In this document: piece by piece, positions 8,026-15,910 of the stretch
Layout: each line of letters opens with the position of its first letter
Position numbering within the stretch: position 1 is the first letter of the stretch
Source of the DNA: Erysipelotrichaceae bacterium
Lineage (GTDB): Bacteria > Bacillota_I > Bacilli_A > Erysipelotrichales > Erysipelotrichaceae
NCBI GenBank assembly: GCA_900754715.1
Contig: CAAEDX010000143.1
Coordinates: 1 to 18,752, forward strand
Direction of reading: 5' to 3'
DNA length: 18,752 bases
Made by a program: the position numbers and the translations under genes
Notes under the pieces: model-generated
What the model saw: the letters and a program-made list of their open reading frames with translations, nothing else
Databases searched by the model: none
What the model was told of the DNA's origin: nothing

Positions 8026-9588
8026 ATGACTTTTGTAATGTTCCTGCTCGGTCTTGTCCCGATCCTGTGGATGATACTGGCGCTCATCGGCTTCAAATGG
8101 GCCGGCTATAAAGCGAGCATCGTCGCGATGCTGCTGGCGGCGGTCCTTGCCATCACGATCTGGAAGCTGCCGCTCATTGACACCGCGACAGCCGCGCTGG
8201 AGGGCTTTGCCATGGCGGCATGGCCGATCATCCTGGTCATCATCGCCGCCGTCTTTACATACAATCTGACGCTGCGCACCGGCAAGATGGAGGTCATCAA
8301 GCGGATGATCACCAGTGTGTCCAGCGATAAGCGCATCCTGGTCATCCTGATCGGCTGGTGTTTCGGCGGCTTTATGGAAGGCATGGCCGGCTTCGGAACC
8401 GCGATCGCTATTCCGGCCGGCATGCTGGCCGGGCTCGGCTTCCCGCCATTGCTAGCGTGTCTGGTGTGTCTGGTCGCCAATGGCACGCCGACGCCTTTTG
8501 GCTCCATCGGCATTCCGACCGTCACGCTGGCCAATCTGGTGGGTCTGGACAATGCCGCGCTGGCATTTACGGAAACGCTGCAGCTGGCGCCGCTGATGCT
8601 GCTGTCGCCCTTCATCATGGTCATGATCACTGGCAAGGGCTTCAAGGCGCTGAAGGGCGTGAGCCTGATCACGCTGATCTCCGGGCTTTCTTTCGTCTTG
8701 CCGCAGCTTGCCGTCACGTATTTTGTCGGCAGCGAGCTGGCGGTCGTGGTCGGTTCCATCTGCTCGCTGCTGGTGACCATCGCGGCGGCGATGCTGCATG
8801 AGCGCCATGCTTCCGCTCCGCAAGAATATCAGATGGAGATGCCGAAGAGCGATCATGCGCTGACGGTAAAGGAAGCGCTGGTCGCCTGGTCGCCGTTCAT
8901 CCTTGTCTTTGTTTTCCTGCTTTCCACCAGCAAGCTGGTCGCGCCGGTCAACACGTTCCTCAATCAGTTCAGCACGGCGGTGCCGATCTACACTGGTGAG
9001 GGCGCGTCTCCTTATACGTTCACCTGGATCAATACGCCGGGCATCTGGATCTTCCTGTCCGCGTTCATCGGCGGCTTCATCCAGCGCGCTTCGCTCAAAG
9101 AGATGCTCTATGTGCTGAAGGCCACGCTGGTGCAGATGTCCAAGACGATGGTGACCATGCTGTGCGTGCTGGCCACAGCCAAGATCATGGGCTATTCCGG
9201 CATGATCACGAGCATCGCGAACATGTTCGTGCTGACCCTTGGCACACTGTATCCGCTGGCTGCGCCGCTGATCGGCGCCTTGGGCACTTTCGTGACTGGC
9301 AGCGGCACGAGCTCTTCGGTGCTGTTTGGCAATGTGCAGCTGCAGGCAGCCAATGCCATCGGAGCCAATGCCTATTGGATGGTCGCGCTCAACAGCCTTG
9401 GGGTGGCAGCTGGCAAGATGCTGGCGCCGCAGAGCATCGCGATCGGTCTTGTTTCGGTCAACGAGAGCGGCAAAGACGGCGAGCTGCTGAAGAAGGTGCT
9501 GCCTTACACAGTGCTGTATCTGGTGCTCATGGCCATCATCGCTTATTTCGGACTTCCGCTGTTCGATTCACTGCATTTATTTTCCTGA
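8026..9588 (+). CDS. lctP: L-lactate permease (LctP family)
   Basis: A 520-residue polytopic membrane protein that fits the lactate permease family (LctP/LldP, usual length about 500-560), which moves lactate, and often glycolate, with protons across the cytoplasmic membrane. Hydrophobic segments run through the whole length, starting at residues 3-23 and 29-48. Family-type conserved loops are FMEGMAGFGT (116-125) and ANGTPTPFGSIGIPT (151-165), both rich in small residues as expected for the transport path. The start ATG 8026 follows AAAAGGAGTGG at good distance. It stands alone between a promoter and a terminator, with no lactate-utilisation genes beside it, so direction of transport (uptake or export) cannot be deduced. 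Confidence 0.92.
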   Translation: MTFVMFLLGLVPILWMILALIGFKWAGYKASIVAMLLAAVLAITIWKLPLIDTATAALEGFAMAAWPIILVIIAAVFTYNLTLRTGKMEVIKRMITSVSSDKRILVILIGWCFGGFMEGMAGFGTAIAIPAGMLAGLGFPPLLACLVCLVANGTPTPFGSIGIPTVTLANLVGLDNAALAFTETLQLAPLMLLSPFIMVMITGKGFKALKGVSLITLISGLSFVLPQLAVTYFVGSELAVVVGSICSLLVTIAAAMLHERHASAPQEYQMEMPKSDHALTVKEALVAWSPFILVFVFLLSTSKLVAPVNTFLNQFSTAVPIYTGEGASPYTFTWINTPGIWIFLSAFIGGFIQRASLKEMLYVLKATLVQMSKTMVTMLCVLATAKIMGYSGMITSIANMFVLTLGTLYPLAAPLIGALGTFVTGSGTSSSVLFGNVQLQAANAIGANAYWMVALNSLGVAAGKMLAPQSIAIGLVSVNESGKDGELLKKVLPYTVLYLVLMAIIAYFGLPLFDSLHLFS

Positions 9589-9592
9589 GATG

Positions 9593-9621
9593 AAGCACGG
9601 TCAGATGATCGTGCTTTTTTT
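9593..9621 (+). terminator. Rho-independent terminator of lctP
   Basis: AGCACGGTC / GATCGTGCT forms a 9-bp stem with one G-T pair and a 4-base loop, followed by a run of seven T. It starts a few bases after the permease stop. Confidence 0.88.
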
Positions 9622-9671
9622 GAAACTTTCGGCCGCTCTTGAAGCCTCTATTATATGCAGGAGGAATAAAG

Positions 9672-11102
9672 ATGCAGGGACAGCTCATCAATGACAGATA
9701 CCAGATCGTGCGGCAGATCGGCCGCGGCGGCATGTCCAGCGTGTTTCTGGCCGAGGATGTGAGAAGCGGGGAGCAGGTGGCGCTGAAGATCATGGCGCAT
9801 GCTCAGCTCGCGCGCATGGGCATGGATGAAGAGGATGCGCTGCGGGAAGCCTGGCTGATGCGTCAGCTCAAGCATCCGGCGCTGCCCCGTATCCGTGATC
9901 AGCTGATCAGCGGATCGGACTGTGTCATCGTGATGGATCTTGTGGAGGGCGTCACGCTTGAGGAGCATATCCGCCGCCGGGGAAGGCTGAGCGAGCGGCA
10001 GACGTGCCTGCTTGGCATCGCGCTTTGCCAGGTGCTTTCATATCTGCATGCGCGCTGTCCGCCGGTGATCTACCGCGACATGAAGCCGGAGAACATCCTG
10101 ATCGATCGTCTGCACAAGATCCACTTGATCGATTTTGGCATCGCCTGCCCGGAGGGGACCATGATGCGTGCGGTAGGCACGAAGCCTTACGCTCCGCCGG
10201 AACAATGCGCGGGGCAGCGCTGCGATCGCCGCGCCGATATCTATGCGCTGGGAAAGACGTTGTGGCGGGCCGCGTATGGCATGGAAGAAAGCGGTGCGAC
10301 ACGGCTGCAGCGCATCCTGCGCCGCTGCATGGCGCCTTGCGTACAGGAGCGATATCCGGACTGCCGTCATCTGGCTCATGACCTGCGCGGCTGCCTGCGC
10401 GTTCGCCGCTGTCCGCTCTGGATCGGCGCTAGCCTGTCGCTGGCGGCGATGGGCGCGCTCGTGTGCGCAGGACATGATCTTGGAGAGATGAGCCCTGAGC
10501 ACCTTTTCGCGCAGCGAATGAGCGAGATCCGGGCAGACGGCAGCTTTTCCGTGGAAGAGGAAGCTATGCTGCAGCGTGAGATCATGCCGCTGCTGGCACG
10601 ATGCCAAGATGCGGAAATGTACGCACGCATGTCGTTTCAGCTGGGTGAGCTGTACTGGTCGATGGATCTGGAAAACGAGCAGTCCGGCGCTTTGCAGCGC
10701 ATGCGGCGCGCCGTGCCATGGTTCGTCAAGGCAGCGGCAGGGCATGACAAGGAGCGGGCGCAGGCCTATGTAATCATGGGGACGTGTTATCAGCGCATGG
10801 CTGCCGGCGCGCCAGAGGAGAAGGAGATGCGCGACATGTGGAATGCGCTCCTCGCGCTGCTTGATCCTTGTCAGGATGACGCGCCATTGTGTCTTCAGCT
10901 GTGCGGCGTGCTGACGGTCATGGCGGGCGAATATGGAGATATGCTGCAAGGATCGCTGCTTTTGGGCATCGAAAAAGTATGTGCGATGCTGGCAGATCTG
11001 TCGTTTGAGGATGCGCGCGCACTGGCGCAGCAAGAAGAGCTGACCGCATACGCGCATGCCCTGCGCTCAGCCGCATATGCGGCAGAAAGGAAGGAGAAAT
11101 GA
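9672..11102 (+). CDS. Membrane-anchored serine/threonine protein kinase with extracytoplasmic helical domain
   Basis: A 476-residue Hanks-type kinase. The N-terminal kinase domain (about 8-240) shows the glycine loop GRGGMSSV (17-24), VALK with Lys39, catalytic YRDMKPEN with Asp136, DFG with Asp154, and GTKPYAPPEQ in the activation segment. It should therefore be active. The HRD histidine is Tyr, a variant common in Firmicutes kinases. One membrane segment (about 248-266) is followed by some 210 residues outside the membrane that look helical and TPR-like (for example AAAGHDKERAQAYVIMGTCYQRMA). There are no PASTA repeats, so this is not PrkC/StkP. The start ATG 9672 follows GGAGG at ideal spacing, making the upstream TTG unlikely. 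The stop overlaps the next start (ATGA), so kinase and Ig-repeat protein are one unit. Its substrate is unknown. Confidence 0.9.
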   Translation: MQGQLINDRYQIVRQIGRGGMSSVFLAEDVRSGEQVALKIMAHAQLARMGMDEEDALREAWLMRQLKHPALPRIRDQLISGSDCVIVMDLVEGVTLEEHIRRRGRLSERQTCLLGIALCQVLSYLHARCPPVIYRDMKPENILIDRLHKIHLIDFGIACPEGTMMRAVGTKPYAPPEQCAGQRCDRRADIYALGKTLWRAAYGMEESGATRLQRILRRCMAPCVQERYPDCRHLAHDLRGCLRVRRCPLWIGASLSLAAMGALVCAGHDLGEMSPEHLFAQRMSEIRADGSFSVEEEAMLQREIMPLLARCQDAEMYARMSFQLGELYWSMDLENEQSGALQRMRRAVPWFVKAAAGHDKERAQAYVIMGTCYQRMAAGAPEEKEMRDMWNALLALLDPCQDDAPLCLQLCGVLTVMAGEYGDMLQGSLLLGIEKVCAMLADLSFEDARALAQQEELTAYAHALRSAAYAAERKEK

Positions 11103-13153
11103 GATATCAGCTAGGGAAAGGTATTCTGGCGCTCGTGCTGCTGATGGGACAATGCAGCCCGGCAGCGGCAAATGAGAGCGTGCCGCTGCAGATCTTGCAG
11201 GTGCGCTTGCACACAAGCCAGGGCGAATGGCACAATAGCGAGTGGAGCGATGAAGCAGTCACGGTCACCGTGCGCGCCAACGCTTCTGCAGTCCGCCTGG
11301 GCTGTACGAGAGAGGGCACGCTGCCGCAGCGATGGGACGATGAGCTCGCGCTGACGGAAGGCGGAGACTGGTATTTGTTCGCGCGCGATGAGCTAGGACG
11401 GATCAGTGAACCGTTCCTGCTTTCTGATCTGATGATCGATCTTGAAGCGCCCGCATACGATATGGACCATCTGATCGTAGAGACAGATTGGAAGGCACAG
11501 ACCGGCAGCTTCCGCCGTGATCTGGAGCAAGATGAACGCAGCGGCATCGTCAAGGTCCGCATGCATAGAGGTGATGCACGATGGCAGGAGGTAGGAGAAG
11601 AAACGCTGTATTTCCAGGGAAATGAAATCATTACCTTCCACGCGGAGGATCAGGCCGGCAATGTCAGCGAACAGGAACTGCAGCTGATCAGCGTAGATGA
11701 GCAGGCGCCGGATATCCATGTCACGCTGGCTCAGCCAAAGCTGAGCGCATCCGCGCAGACAGTAGAGATCGATCTTCAGGAAGAGCACCTGAAGATGGCT
11801 GAGGCAGTGCTGGAAAAAGATGGGCAGACAGAGACATTCAGCTTGAAACAAGGCATGACGACGCTTTCCGTGAGCGAGGAAGGCGAGTATCGCTTGAAGG
11901 TGAAAGCGTTCGATCAGGCCGGCAATGTGAGCGAGCAGGAACGCTGCTTTGCGATCGATGTCAGTGCGCCGTCGATCTTCGTCAGCCAGACAAAGGATGA
12001 GCTGCTTCCTGGTCCGGCCCGGCTGCAGATCAAGGTCAGAGAGCCGCATTTCATCGCGTCAGGCGCATCGCTCACCGGCAGCTATGCCCAGCAGGAGCTG
12101 GAATGGAAGGAGAAGGACGGCTGGCATGTGGCAGAACTGTGTGTGAAGGAAGAAGGCATTCATGCGGGTTCGCTGCTCATCCATGACGCGGTAGGCAATG
12201 CCGCAATATGCGCCTTGCCTTCGCTGGTCATCGACTCCCAGGCTCCGGATATCGCGCTGACGATGACAACGGCGATGCAGGCGCTCGTCACGGAGGAACA
12301 TCCGGATCTGGACAGCATCCAGCTGACGCTTACCGACAGCCGCCAAAAGACCAAAGCGCTGCAGCCGCAGGTGAGCCAGGCGAACGAGACACTGCTTTTG
12401 CATACGGACGCGCTGCGTTTGCCGGATGATCGCTATACGCTGCGGCTGTCCATGCAGGATCAAGCGGGAAATCGCAGTGAGCAGACGCTCGCTTTTCAAG
12501 TAAACCGCCATGGATCGCAGTTTTCGCTCAGCGAAAAGCCTTTTGTCATTCGGGAGCGCAATGTCAGCCAGGTCGATGATGCGCAGGTCATCCTGCGCAG
12601 AAACGATACCGTAAAGCGCCTGGAAAAAGGAAAGGACTATGCGGTGCGCCATGCGCTGCGAGAGTGGAATGAATACGAATATGTGCTGGATCCGGCGCTG
12701 TTTCAGGAGGACGGCGTGTACAGCGTCAGCGTCATGAGCACAGATGAGGCCGGTAATCACAATCGTTCCGCGCAGCAGCTTCCGCTGCGCTTTCGCGTCG
12801 ATGAAACGCCGCCGGATATCCGCCTGCTCAATGTGATCGATGACACCGAGCTGCAGCTGCGCATCACCGATGCCTCTGATTTGCGCAGCGTGCGCATCAT
12901 GGCCGGTGATGAACGATGCTCCTGGCATGTGCAGGATGGCATCTATCATGTCCGGCTGCCGGAACACAGCGCGCAGATCAGCGTGGCGGCAGAGGATGAC
13001 AGCGGCAACAAGACGCAGGTCATGATCGATATTCCAGCGCCGGAAACGGAAAAAGCGTTTTCTCTTCTGATGATCCCTTGCATGCTCATCGTTATGGCAG
13101 CGCTTGCATTCTTCGTGAAAAAAAGCAAAAATCAGCTTTCGTTTCCAGAATGA
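11099..13153 (+). CDS. Secreted, membrane-anchored protein with repeated Ig-like domains
   Basis: A 684-residue protein with a signal peptide (about 1-25, AAA-N), a long extracellular part, and a C-terminal membrane segment (about 655-673) followed by a basic tail, so it is held at the cell surface. The extracellular part is built from units of roughly 80-100 residues that end in D-x-A-G-N-x-S-E (184, 272, 363, 454, 549, 633). Most continue with V/I-D-x-x-A-P-D-I (199, 286, 378, 567). This is the linker pattern of bacterial Ig-like beta-sandwich domains. I see no enzyme motif and no LPXTG. It overlaps the kinase gene by 4 bp behind a GGAAGGAG ribosome binding site, so it is probably a ligand-binding partner, target or adhesin linked to that kinase. 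The specific function is not recognised. Confidence 0.8.
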   Translation: MRYQLGKGILALVLLMGQCSPAAANESVPLQILQVRLHTSQGEWHNSEWSDEAVTVTVRANASAVRLGCTREGTLPQRWDDELALTEGGDWYLFARDELGRISEPFLLSDLMIDLEAPAYDMDHLIVETDWKAQTGSFRRDLEQDERSGIVKVRMHRGDARWQEVGEETLYFQGNEIITFHAEDQAGNVSEQELQLISVDEQAPDIHVTLAQPKLSASAQTVEIDLQEEHLKMAEAVLEKDGQTETFSLKQGMTTLSVSEEGEYRLKVKAFDQAGNVSEQERCFAIDVSAPSIFVSQTKDELLPGPARLQIKVREPHFIASGASLTGSYAQQELEWKEKDGWHVAELCVKEEGIHAGSLLIHDAVGNAAICALPSLVIDSQAPDIALTMTTAMQALVTEEHPDLDSIQLTLTDSRQKTKALQPQVSQANETLLLHTDALRLPDDRYTLRLSMQDQAGNRSEQTLAFQVNRHGSQFSLSEKPFVIRERNVSQVDDAQVILRRNDTVKRLEKGKDYAVRHALREWNEYEYVLDPALFQEDGVYSVSVMSTDEAGNHNRSAQQLPLRFRVDETPPDIRLLNVIDDTELQLRITDASDLRSVRIMAGDERCSWHVQDGIYHVRLPEHSAQISVAAEDDSGNKTQVMIDIPAPETEKAFSLLMIPCMLIVMAALAFFVKKSKNQLSFPE
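11648..11942 (+). repeat. Tandem Ig-domain repeat: two near-identical 31-bp copies 264 bp apart
   Basis: Bases 11648-11678 and 11912-11942 match at 29 of 31 positions and encode the same DQAGNVSEQE. The 264-bp period equals 88 codons, one Ig-like unit. A third, more diverged copy is near 12459 (DQAGNRSEQ). The near-identity at DNA level points to a recent duplication or gene conversion inside the gene. Confidence 0.8.
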
Positions 13154-13156
13154 TTT

Positions 13157-13165
13157 TGATAAAAT
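13157..13165 (+). promoter_or_regulatory. Extended -10 promoter of the GH13 gene
   Basis: TGATAAAAT matches the extended -10 TGnTATAAT at all but one base and starts 4 bp after the stop of the Ig-repeat gene. No good -35 is visible. There is no terminator before it, so read-through from the kinase unit is also possible. Confidence 0.45.
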
Positions 13166-13196
13166 GGTGCTGTTACAGAAAGGAGGATGACGATCG

Positions 13197-14510
13197 ATGT
13201 GGGCATACGAAAGTGTGTTTTATCAGATCTATCCGCTTGGATTCTGCGGCGCGCCATTTGAAAATGATGGGTGCCTGTGCCACAGGATCAGCAAGGTGGA
13301 GGAATGGATCCCGCATATGAAGAAACTGGGAATCAGCGCGATCTATTTTTCACCGGTGTTTGAAAGTGATACCCATGGCTATAATACCCGCGACTATCAG
13401 AAGATCGACTGCCGGCTGGGAACCAATGAGGACTTCGCAAGGCTTTGCCGTCATTTGCATGAGGAAGGGGTACGCGTCGTGATCGATGGCGTGTTCAATC
13501 ATGCCGGCCGCGGCTTCTGGGCATTTCAGGATGTGCTGCGCCATCGGGAGACTTCCCGCTACCGTGACTGGTTCTATCTGAATTTCCAGGGTGATTCTCC
13601 GTATCATGACGGTCTCTGGTATGAAGGCTGGGAAGGAAATTACGATCTGGTCAAGCTGAACCTTGACAATGCTGAGGTCAGGGACTATCTGTTCTCTTGC
13701 ATCCGTGGCTGGATCAAGGAGTTTGATATCGATGGGCTGCGGCTCGATGTGGCTTATTGCCTGAAGCCGGAGTTCCTGCGGGAACTGCGGGCATTCTGTG
13801 ACAGCCTGAAACCGGATTTCTTCTTGCTCGGGGAACTGCTGCATGGTGACTACAATCGCTGGGTCGGCGAAGGCATGCTGCACAGCGCGACCAATTATGA
13901 GTGCTATAAAGGACTTTATTCGAGCTTCAACAGCATGAATCTGTTTGAGATCATGCATTCCCTGAAGCGGCAGTTTGGCCCGGAGCAGTGGACGCTGTAT
14001 AAGGGCAAGCATCTGCTCAGCTTTGTGGATAATCATGATGTCTCACGGATCGCGAGCGTCTTGCAGATGCCTCAGCATCTGCCGCTGATCTATGCGCTGA
14101 TGTTTGCTATGCCGGGCATCCCTTGCGTGTACTATGGCAGTGAGTGGGGCGCGAAGGGCGATAAGCGCGAAGGCGATCCGGCGCTGCGTGTCAGCTTCGA
14201 GCACCCGCAGTTCAACGCGCTCAGTGAATGGATCAGCGCGCTGGCAGCGGTCAAAAAACATTCTGAAGCATTGTGCTACGGCGATTTCCAGGATGTGCTG
14301 ATCACGAACCGGCAATGCGTGTTCGCGCGAAACAGCGAAACGGAATGCGTATGGACACTGATCAACGCGGACAGTGAACCGTATCTGTTCCATACCGGCG
14401 CAGCGGGAAAACAGGCATACGATCTGATCGATGAGACCGTGTTTGCATTGACGGATGAGCTTGTGCTGGAGCCATACAGCGCGCGTCTGCTCCGCGTGGA
14501 AAAAGGGTAA
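13197..14510 (+). CDS. Alpha-amylase family (GH13) glycosidase, cytoplasmic
   Basis: A 437-residue (beta/alpha)8-barrel glycosidase. The four GH13 regions are present: I DGVFNH (97-102), II GLRLDVAY with nucleophile Asp184, III GELLHGD with acid/base Glu213, and IV FVDNHD with Asp281. There is no signal peptide and no N-terminal carbohydrate-binding domain, so it should act in the cytoplasm on imported maltodextrins or cyclodextrins. It resembles cyclomaltodextrinase or maltodextrin glucosidase types, but exact specificity is not readable. ATG 13197 follows AAAGGAGG at a slightly long spacing of about ten bases. No sugar transporter or regulator adjoins it. It converges on fprA through a shared terminator. 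Confidence 0.9.
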   Translation: MWAYESVFYQIYPLGFCGAPFENDGCLCHRISKVEEWIPHMKKLGISAIYFSPVFESDTHGYNTRDYQKIDCRLGTNEDFARLCRHLHEEGVRVVIDGVFNHAGRGFWAFQDVLRHRETSRYRDWFYLNFQGDSPYHDGLWYEGWEGNYDLVKLNLDNAEVRDYLFSCIRGWIKEFDIDGLRLDVAYCLKPEFLRELRAFCDSLKPDFFLLGELLHGDYNRWVGEGMLHSATNYECYKGLYSSFNSMNLFEIMHSLKRQFGPEQWTLYKGKHLLSFVDNHDVSRIASVLQMPQHLPLIYALMFAMPGIPCVYYGSEWGAKGDKREGDPALRVSFEHPQFNALSEWISALAAVKKHSEALCYGDFQDVLITNRQCVFARNSETECVWTLINADSEPYLFHTGAAGKQAYDLIDETVFALTDELVLEPYSARLLRVEKG

Positions 14511-14545
14511 AAAAACCTGCAGTGTTCATTGCTGCAGGTTTTTTT
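14511..14545. terminator. Bidirectional terminator between the GH13 gene and fprA
   Basis: AAACCTGCAG / CTGCAGGTTT forms a 10-bp stem with a 9-base loop. Five A lie on its left and seven T on its right, so it can end transcripts from both converging genes. It starts directly after the GH13 stop and ends one base before the fprA stop. Confidence 0.9.
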
Positions 14546-14546
14546 A

Positions 14547-15737
14547 TCATGCTTTTGCGATGGCGCGGCCAGCTTCGTAATAGCGTTCGAGGTCGCTTTC
14601 GCTTGGCGTGTAGCACTGCGAGAGCGCTTCGTCATCGAGCGCCAGCGTGAATCCGGCTTGCTGGAGCCGTTCATTGATGGTCTTTACGGTATTTCCGAAC
14701 CAGCCATAGGCACCAAAGCCTAATGCTTTCTTGCCTTTGATCTTACAGGAAGCAAGCCGATCGATAAAGCCGGAGATCTCCGGAGACATGGCGTTGTTAT
14801 AGCAGCCGCTGCCGACCAGGACCACGCGGGCATCCAGGATCTCTTTCATGATGATGGCGCTGCTCGTGCTGGAATGCAGATATACCTTGACTTCCATGCC
14901 TTGATCGGCCATTCCTTCAGCCAGTGCCTCAGCCATCTGGCGGGTGTGGTTCCATACGCTTTCATAGACGATGACGGCTTTATCTGTGCTGCGGAATGTG
15001 GCAAATCCCTCATAGGCTTCTAACAGCTGCGGGATGTATCGTTTCCAGATGATGCCATGTGCCGGAGCGATCATTTCAATGTCCAGGTTCATTTCCTTGA
15101 TCTGGCGCAGCTTGGCGCTGACCTGCGCGCCATAAGGCATGACGATGTTCGCGTAATATTCCTTGGCCTTTTCCAGACAGAAGCTGAGCTCATGCGCTTC
15201 ATCAAACAGCTTGAAGCTGACGATATGCTGGCCGAAAGCATCGTTGGAGAAGACGACCTTGGATGCTGCGTCATAGGTCAGCATATTGTCTGGCCAATGG
15301 ATCAGCGGCATTTCCACGAATGTAAACTGATGCTTGCCGGTGCACAGGGTATCGCCGGTCTTGACCCGGTGATATTCCACATCCTTGAAGTATTGCTTCA
15401 TCATGTTGTTGGCGCCGGCGTTGGACGCATATGCCTTGGCTTGCGGATAAATGTCCATCATCTTGGTGAATCCGCCGGAATGATCCGGCTCCGCATGCTG
15501 GACGATGATGTTATCGATGGGCCGATCGCCGATGACGCTGCGGACGCGCTGCAGCAGCTCATCGGTAAATTCCGCTTCCACGGTATCGAACAGCGTGACT
15601 TGCTCGTCAACGACCAGATAGGCGTTGTAAGTGGCGCCTTCCTGTATTGGATAAAGGCTTCCGTGAAAGTGGCGGTTATTAAAATCATGGACGCCGACCC
15701 AGTAAATATCTTCTTTGATCTGAATGGCTTTTTTCAT
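14547..15737 (-). CDS. fprA: A-type flavoprotein / flavodiiron protein (FprA type)
   Basis: A 396-residue cytoplasmic flavodiiron protein, the normal two-domain length. The N-terminal metallo-beta-lactamase-like domain holds the diiron site: HAEPDH (His81, Glu83, Asp85, His86), His147 in PLIHWPD, Asp166 in FSNDAFG and His227 in APAHG. The C-terminal flavodoxin domain (about 254-396) binds FMN, with GFGAYGWFGNT (340-350) as a loop. Such proteins reduce O2 to water and/or NO to N2O, protecting anaerobes. No fused rubredoxin is present, so an external electron donor is needed. The start is taken as the ATG at 15735-15737, six bases after AGGTG; the ATG at 15756-15758 lies inside the -10 box and is unlikely. 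All iron ligands are intact. Confidence 0.94.
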   Translation of the reverse strand: MKKAIQIKEDIYWVGVHDFNNRHFHGSLYPIQEGATYNAYLVVDEQVTLFDTVEAEFTDELLQRVRSVIGDRPIDNIIVQHAEPDHSGGFTKMMDIYPQAKAYASNAGANNMMKQYFKDVEYHRVKTGDTLCTGKHQFTFVEMPLIHWPDNMLTYDAASKVVFSNDAFGQHIVSFKLFDEAHELSFCLEKAKEYYANIVMPYGAQVSAKLRQIKEMNLDIEMIAPAHGIIWKRYIPQLLEAYEGFATFRSTDKAVIVYESVWNHTRQMAEALAEGMADQGMEVKVYLHSSTSSAIIMKEILDARVVLVGSGCYNNAMSPEISGFIDRLASCKIKGKKALGFGAYGWFGNTVKTINERLQQAGFTLALDDEALSQCYTPSESDLERYYEAGRAIAKA

Positions 15738-15756
15738 GTGTTTCACCTCGCCCATC

Positions 15757-15785
15757 ATTTTATTCCATCTGTGCTGAAATGTCCA
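15757..15785 (-). promoter_or_regulatory. Promoter of fprA
   Basis: On the minus strand, TGGACA (15780-15785, 5/6 to consensus) and TAAAAT (15757-15762, 5/6) are separated by exactly 17 bp. Transcription would begin only about 13-15 bases before the ATG at 15737, leaving a leader that holds little more than the ribosome binding site. Confidence 0.65.
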
Positions 15786-15795
15786 TTGGTTTTAT

Positions 15796-15829
15796 TTGTG
15801 ACAGATGGGGAAAAAACATCACAATGTGA
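15796..15829. promoter_or_regulatory. Palindromic sites between divergent fprA and nagA
   Basis: TCACAATGTGA (15819-15829) is a perfect palindrome around a single centre base. Its left part also forms a spaced inverted pair, TTGTGA (15796-15801) to TCACAA (15819-15824), 17 bases apart. TTGTGA/TCACAA half-sites are used by Rex and Crp/Fnr-family regulators, but the spacing fits neither consensus exactly. It sits upstream of both promoters. Confidence 0.4.
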
Positions 15830-15840
15830 AATCGTTTTCT

Positions 15841-15869
15841 TTGGATTAGCGATGAAATAGGAGTATAAT
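15841..15869 (+). promoter_or_regulatory. Promoter of nagA
   Basis: TTGGAT (15841-15846) and a perfect TATAAT (15864-15869) lie 17 bp apart. The leader to the nagA start would be about 35 bases and contains an AGGAGG ribosome binding site. Confidence 0.7.
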
Positions 15870-15910
15870 AAAAACAGAGTTCTTAGACTTGAACAGGAGG
15901 TAGATCTGAA

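Noticed and set aside
9620..9656. Possible kinase promoter (TTGAAA with TATTAT/TTATAT)
   Set aside because: The spacer between the boxes is 23 bp or more, and a start there would fall in the ribosome binding site. The true promoter of the kinase unit is not clear.
10038..11057. 339-codon minus-strand frame opposite the kinase gene
   Set aside because: Shadow of the kinase frame, which has clear Hanks motifs. The translation is of unnatural composition.
15057..15860. 267-codon plus-strand frame opposite fprA
   Set aside because: Shadow of the FprA frame, whose diiron ligands are intact on the minus strand.
15879..15894. GTTC/GAAC inverted repeat in the nagA leader
   Set aside because: Only 4-bp arms with an 8-base centre; no match to the DasR/NagR consensus, too weak to call.
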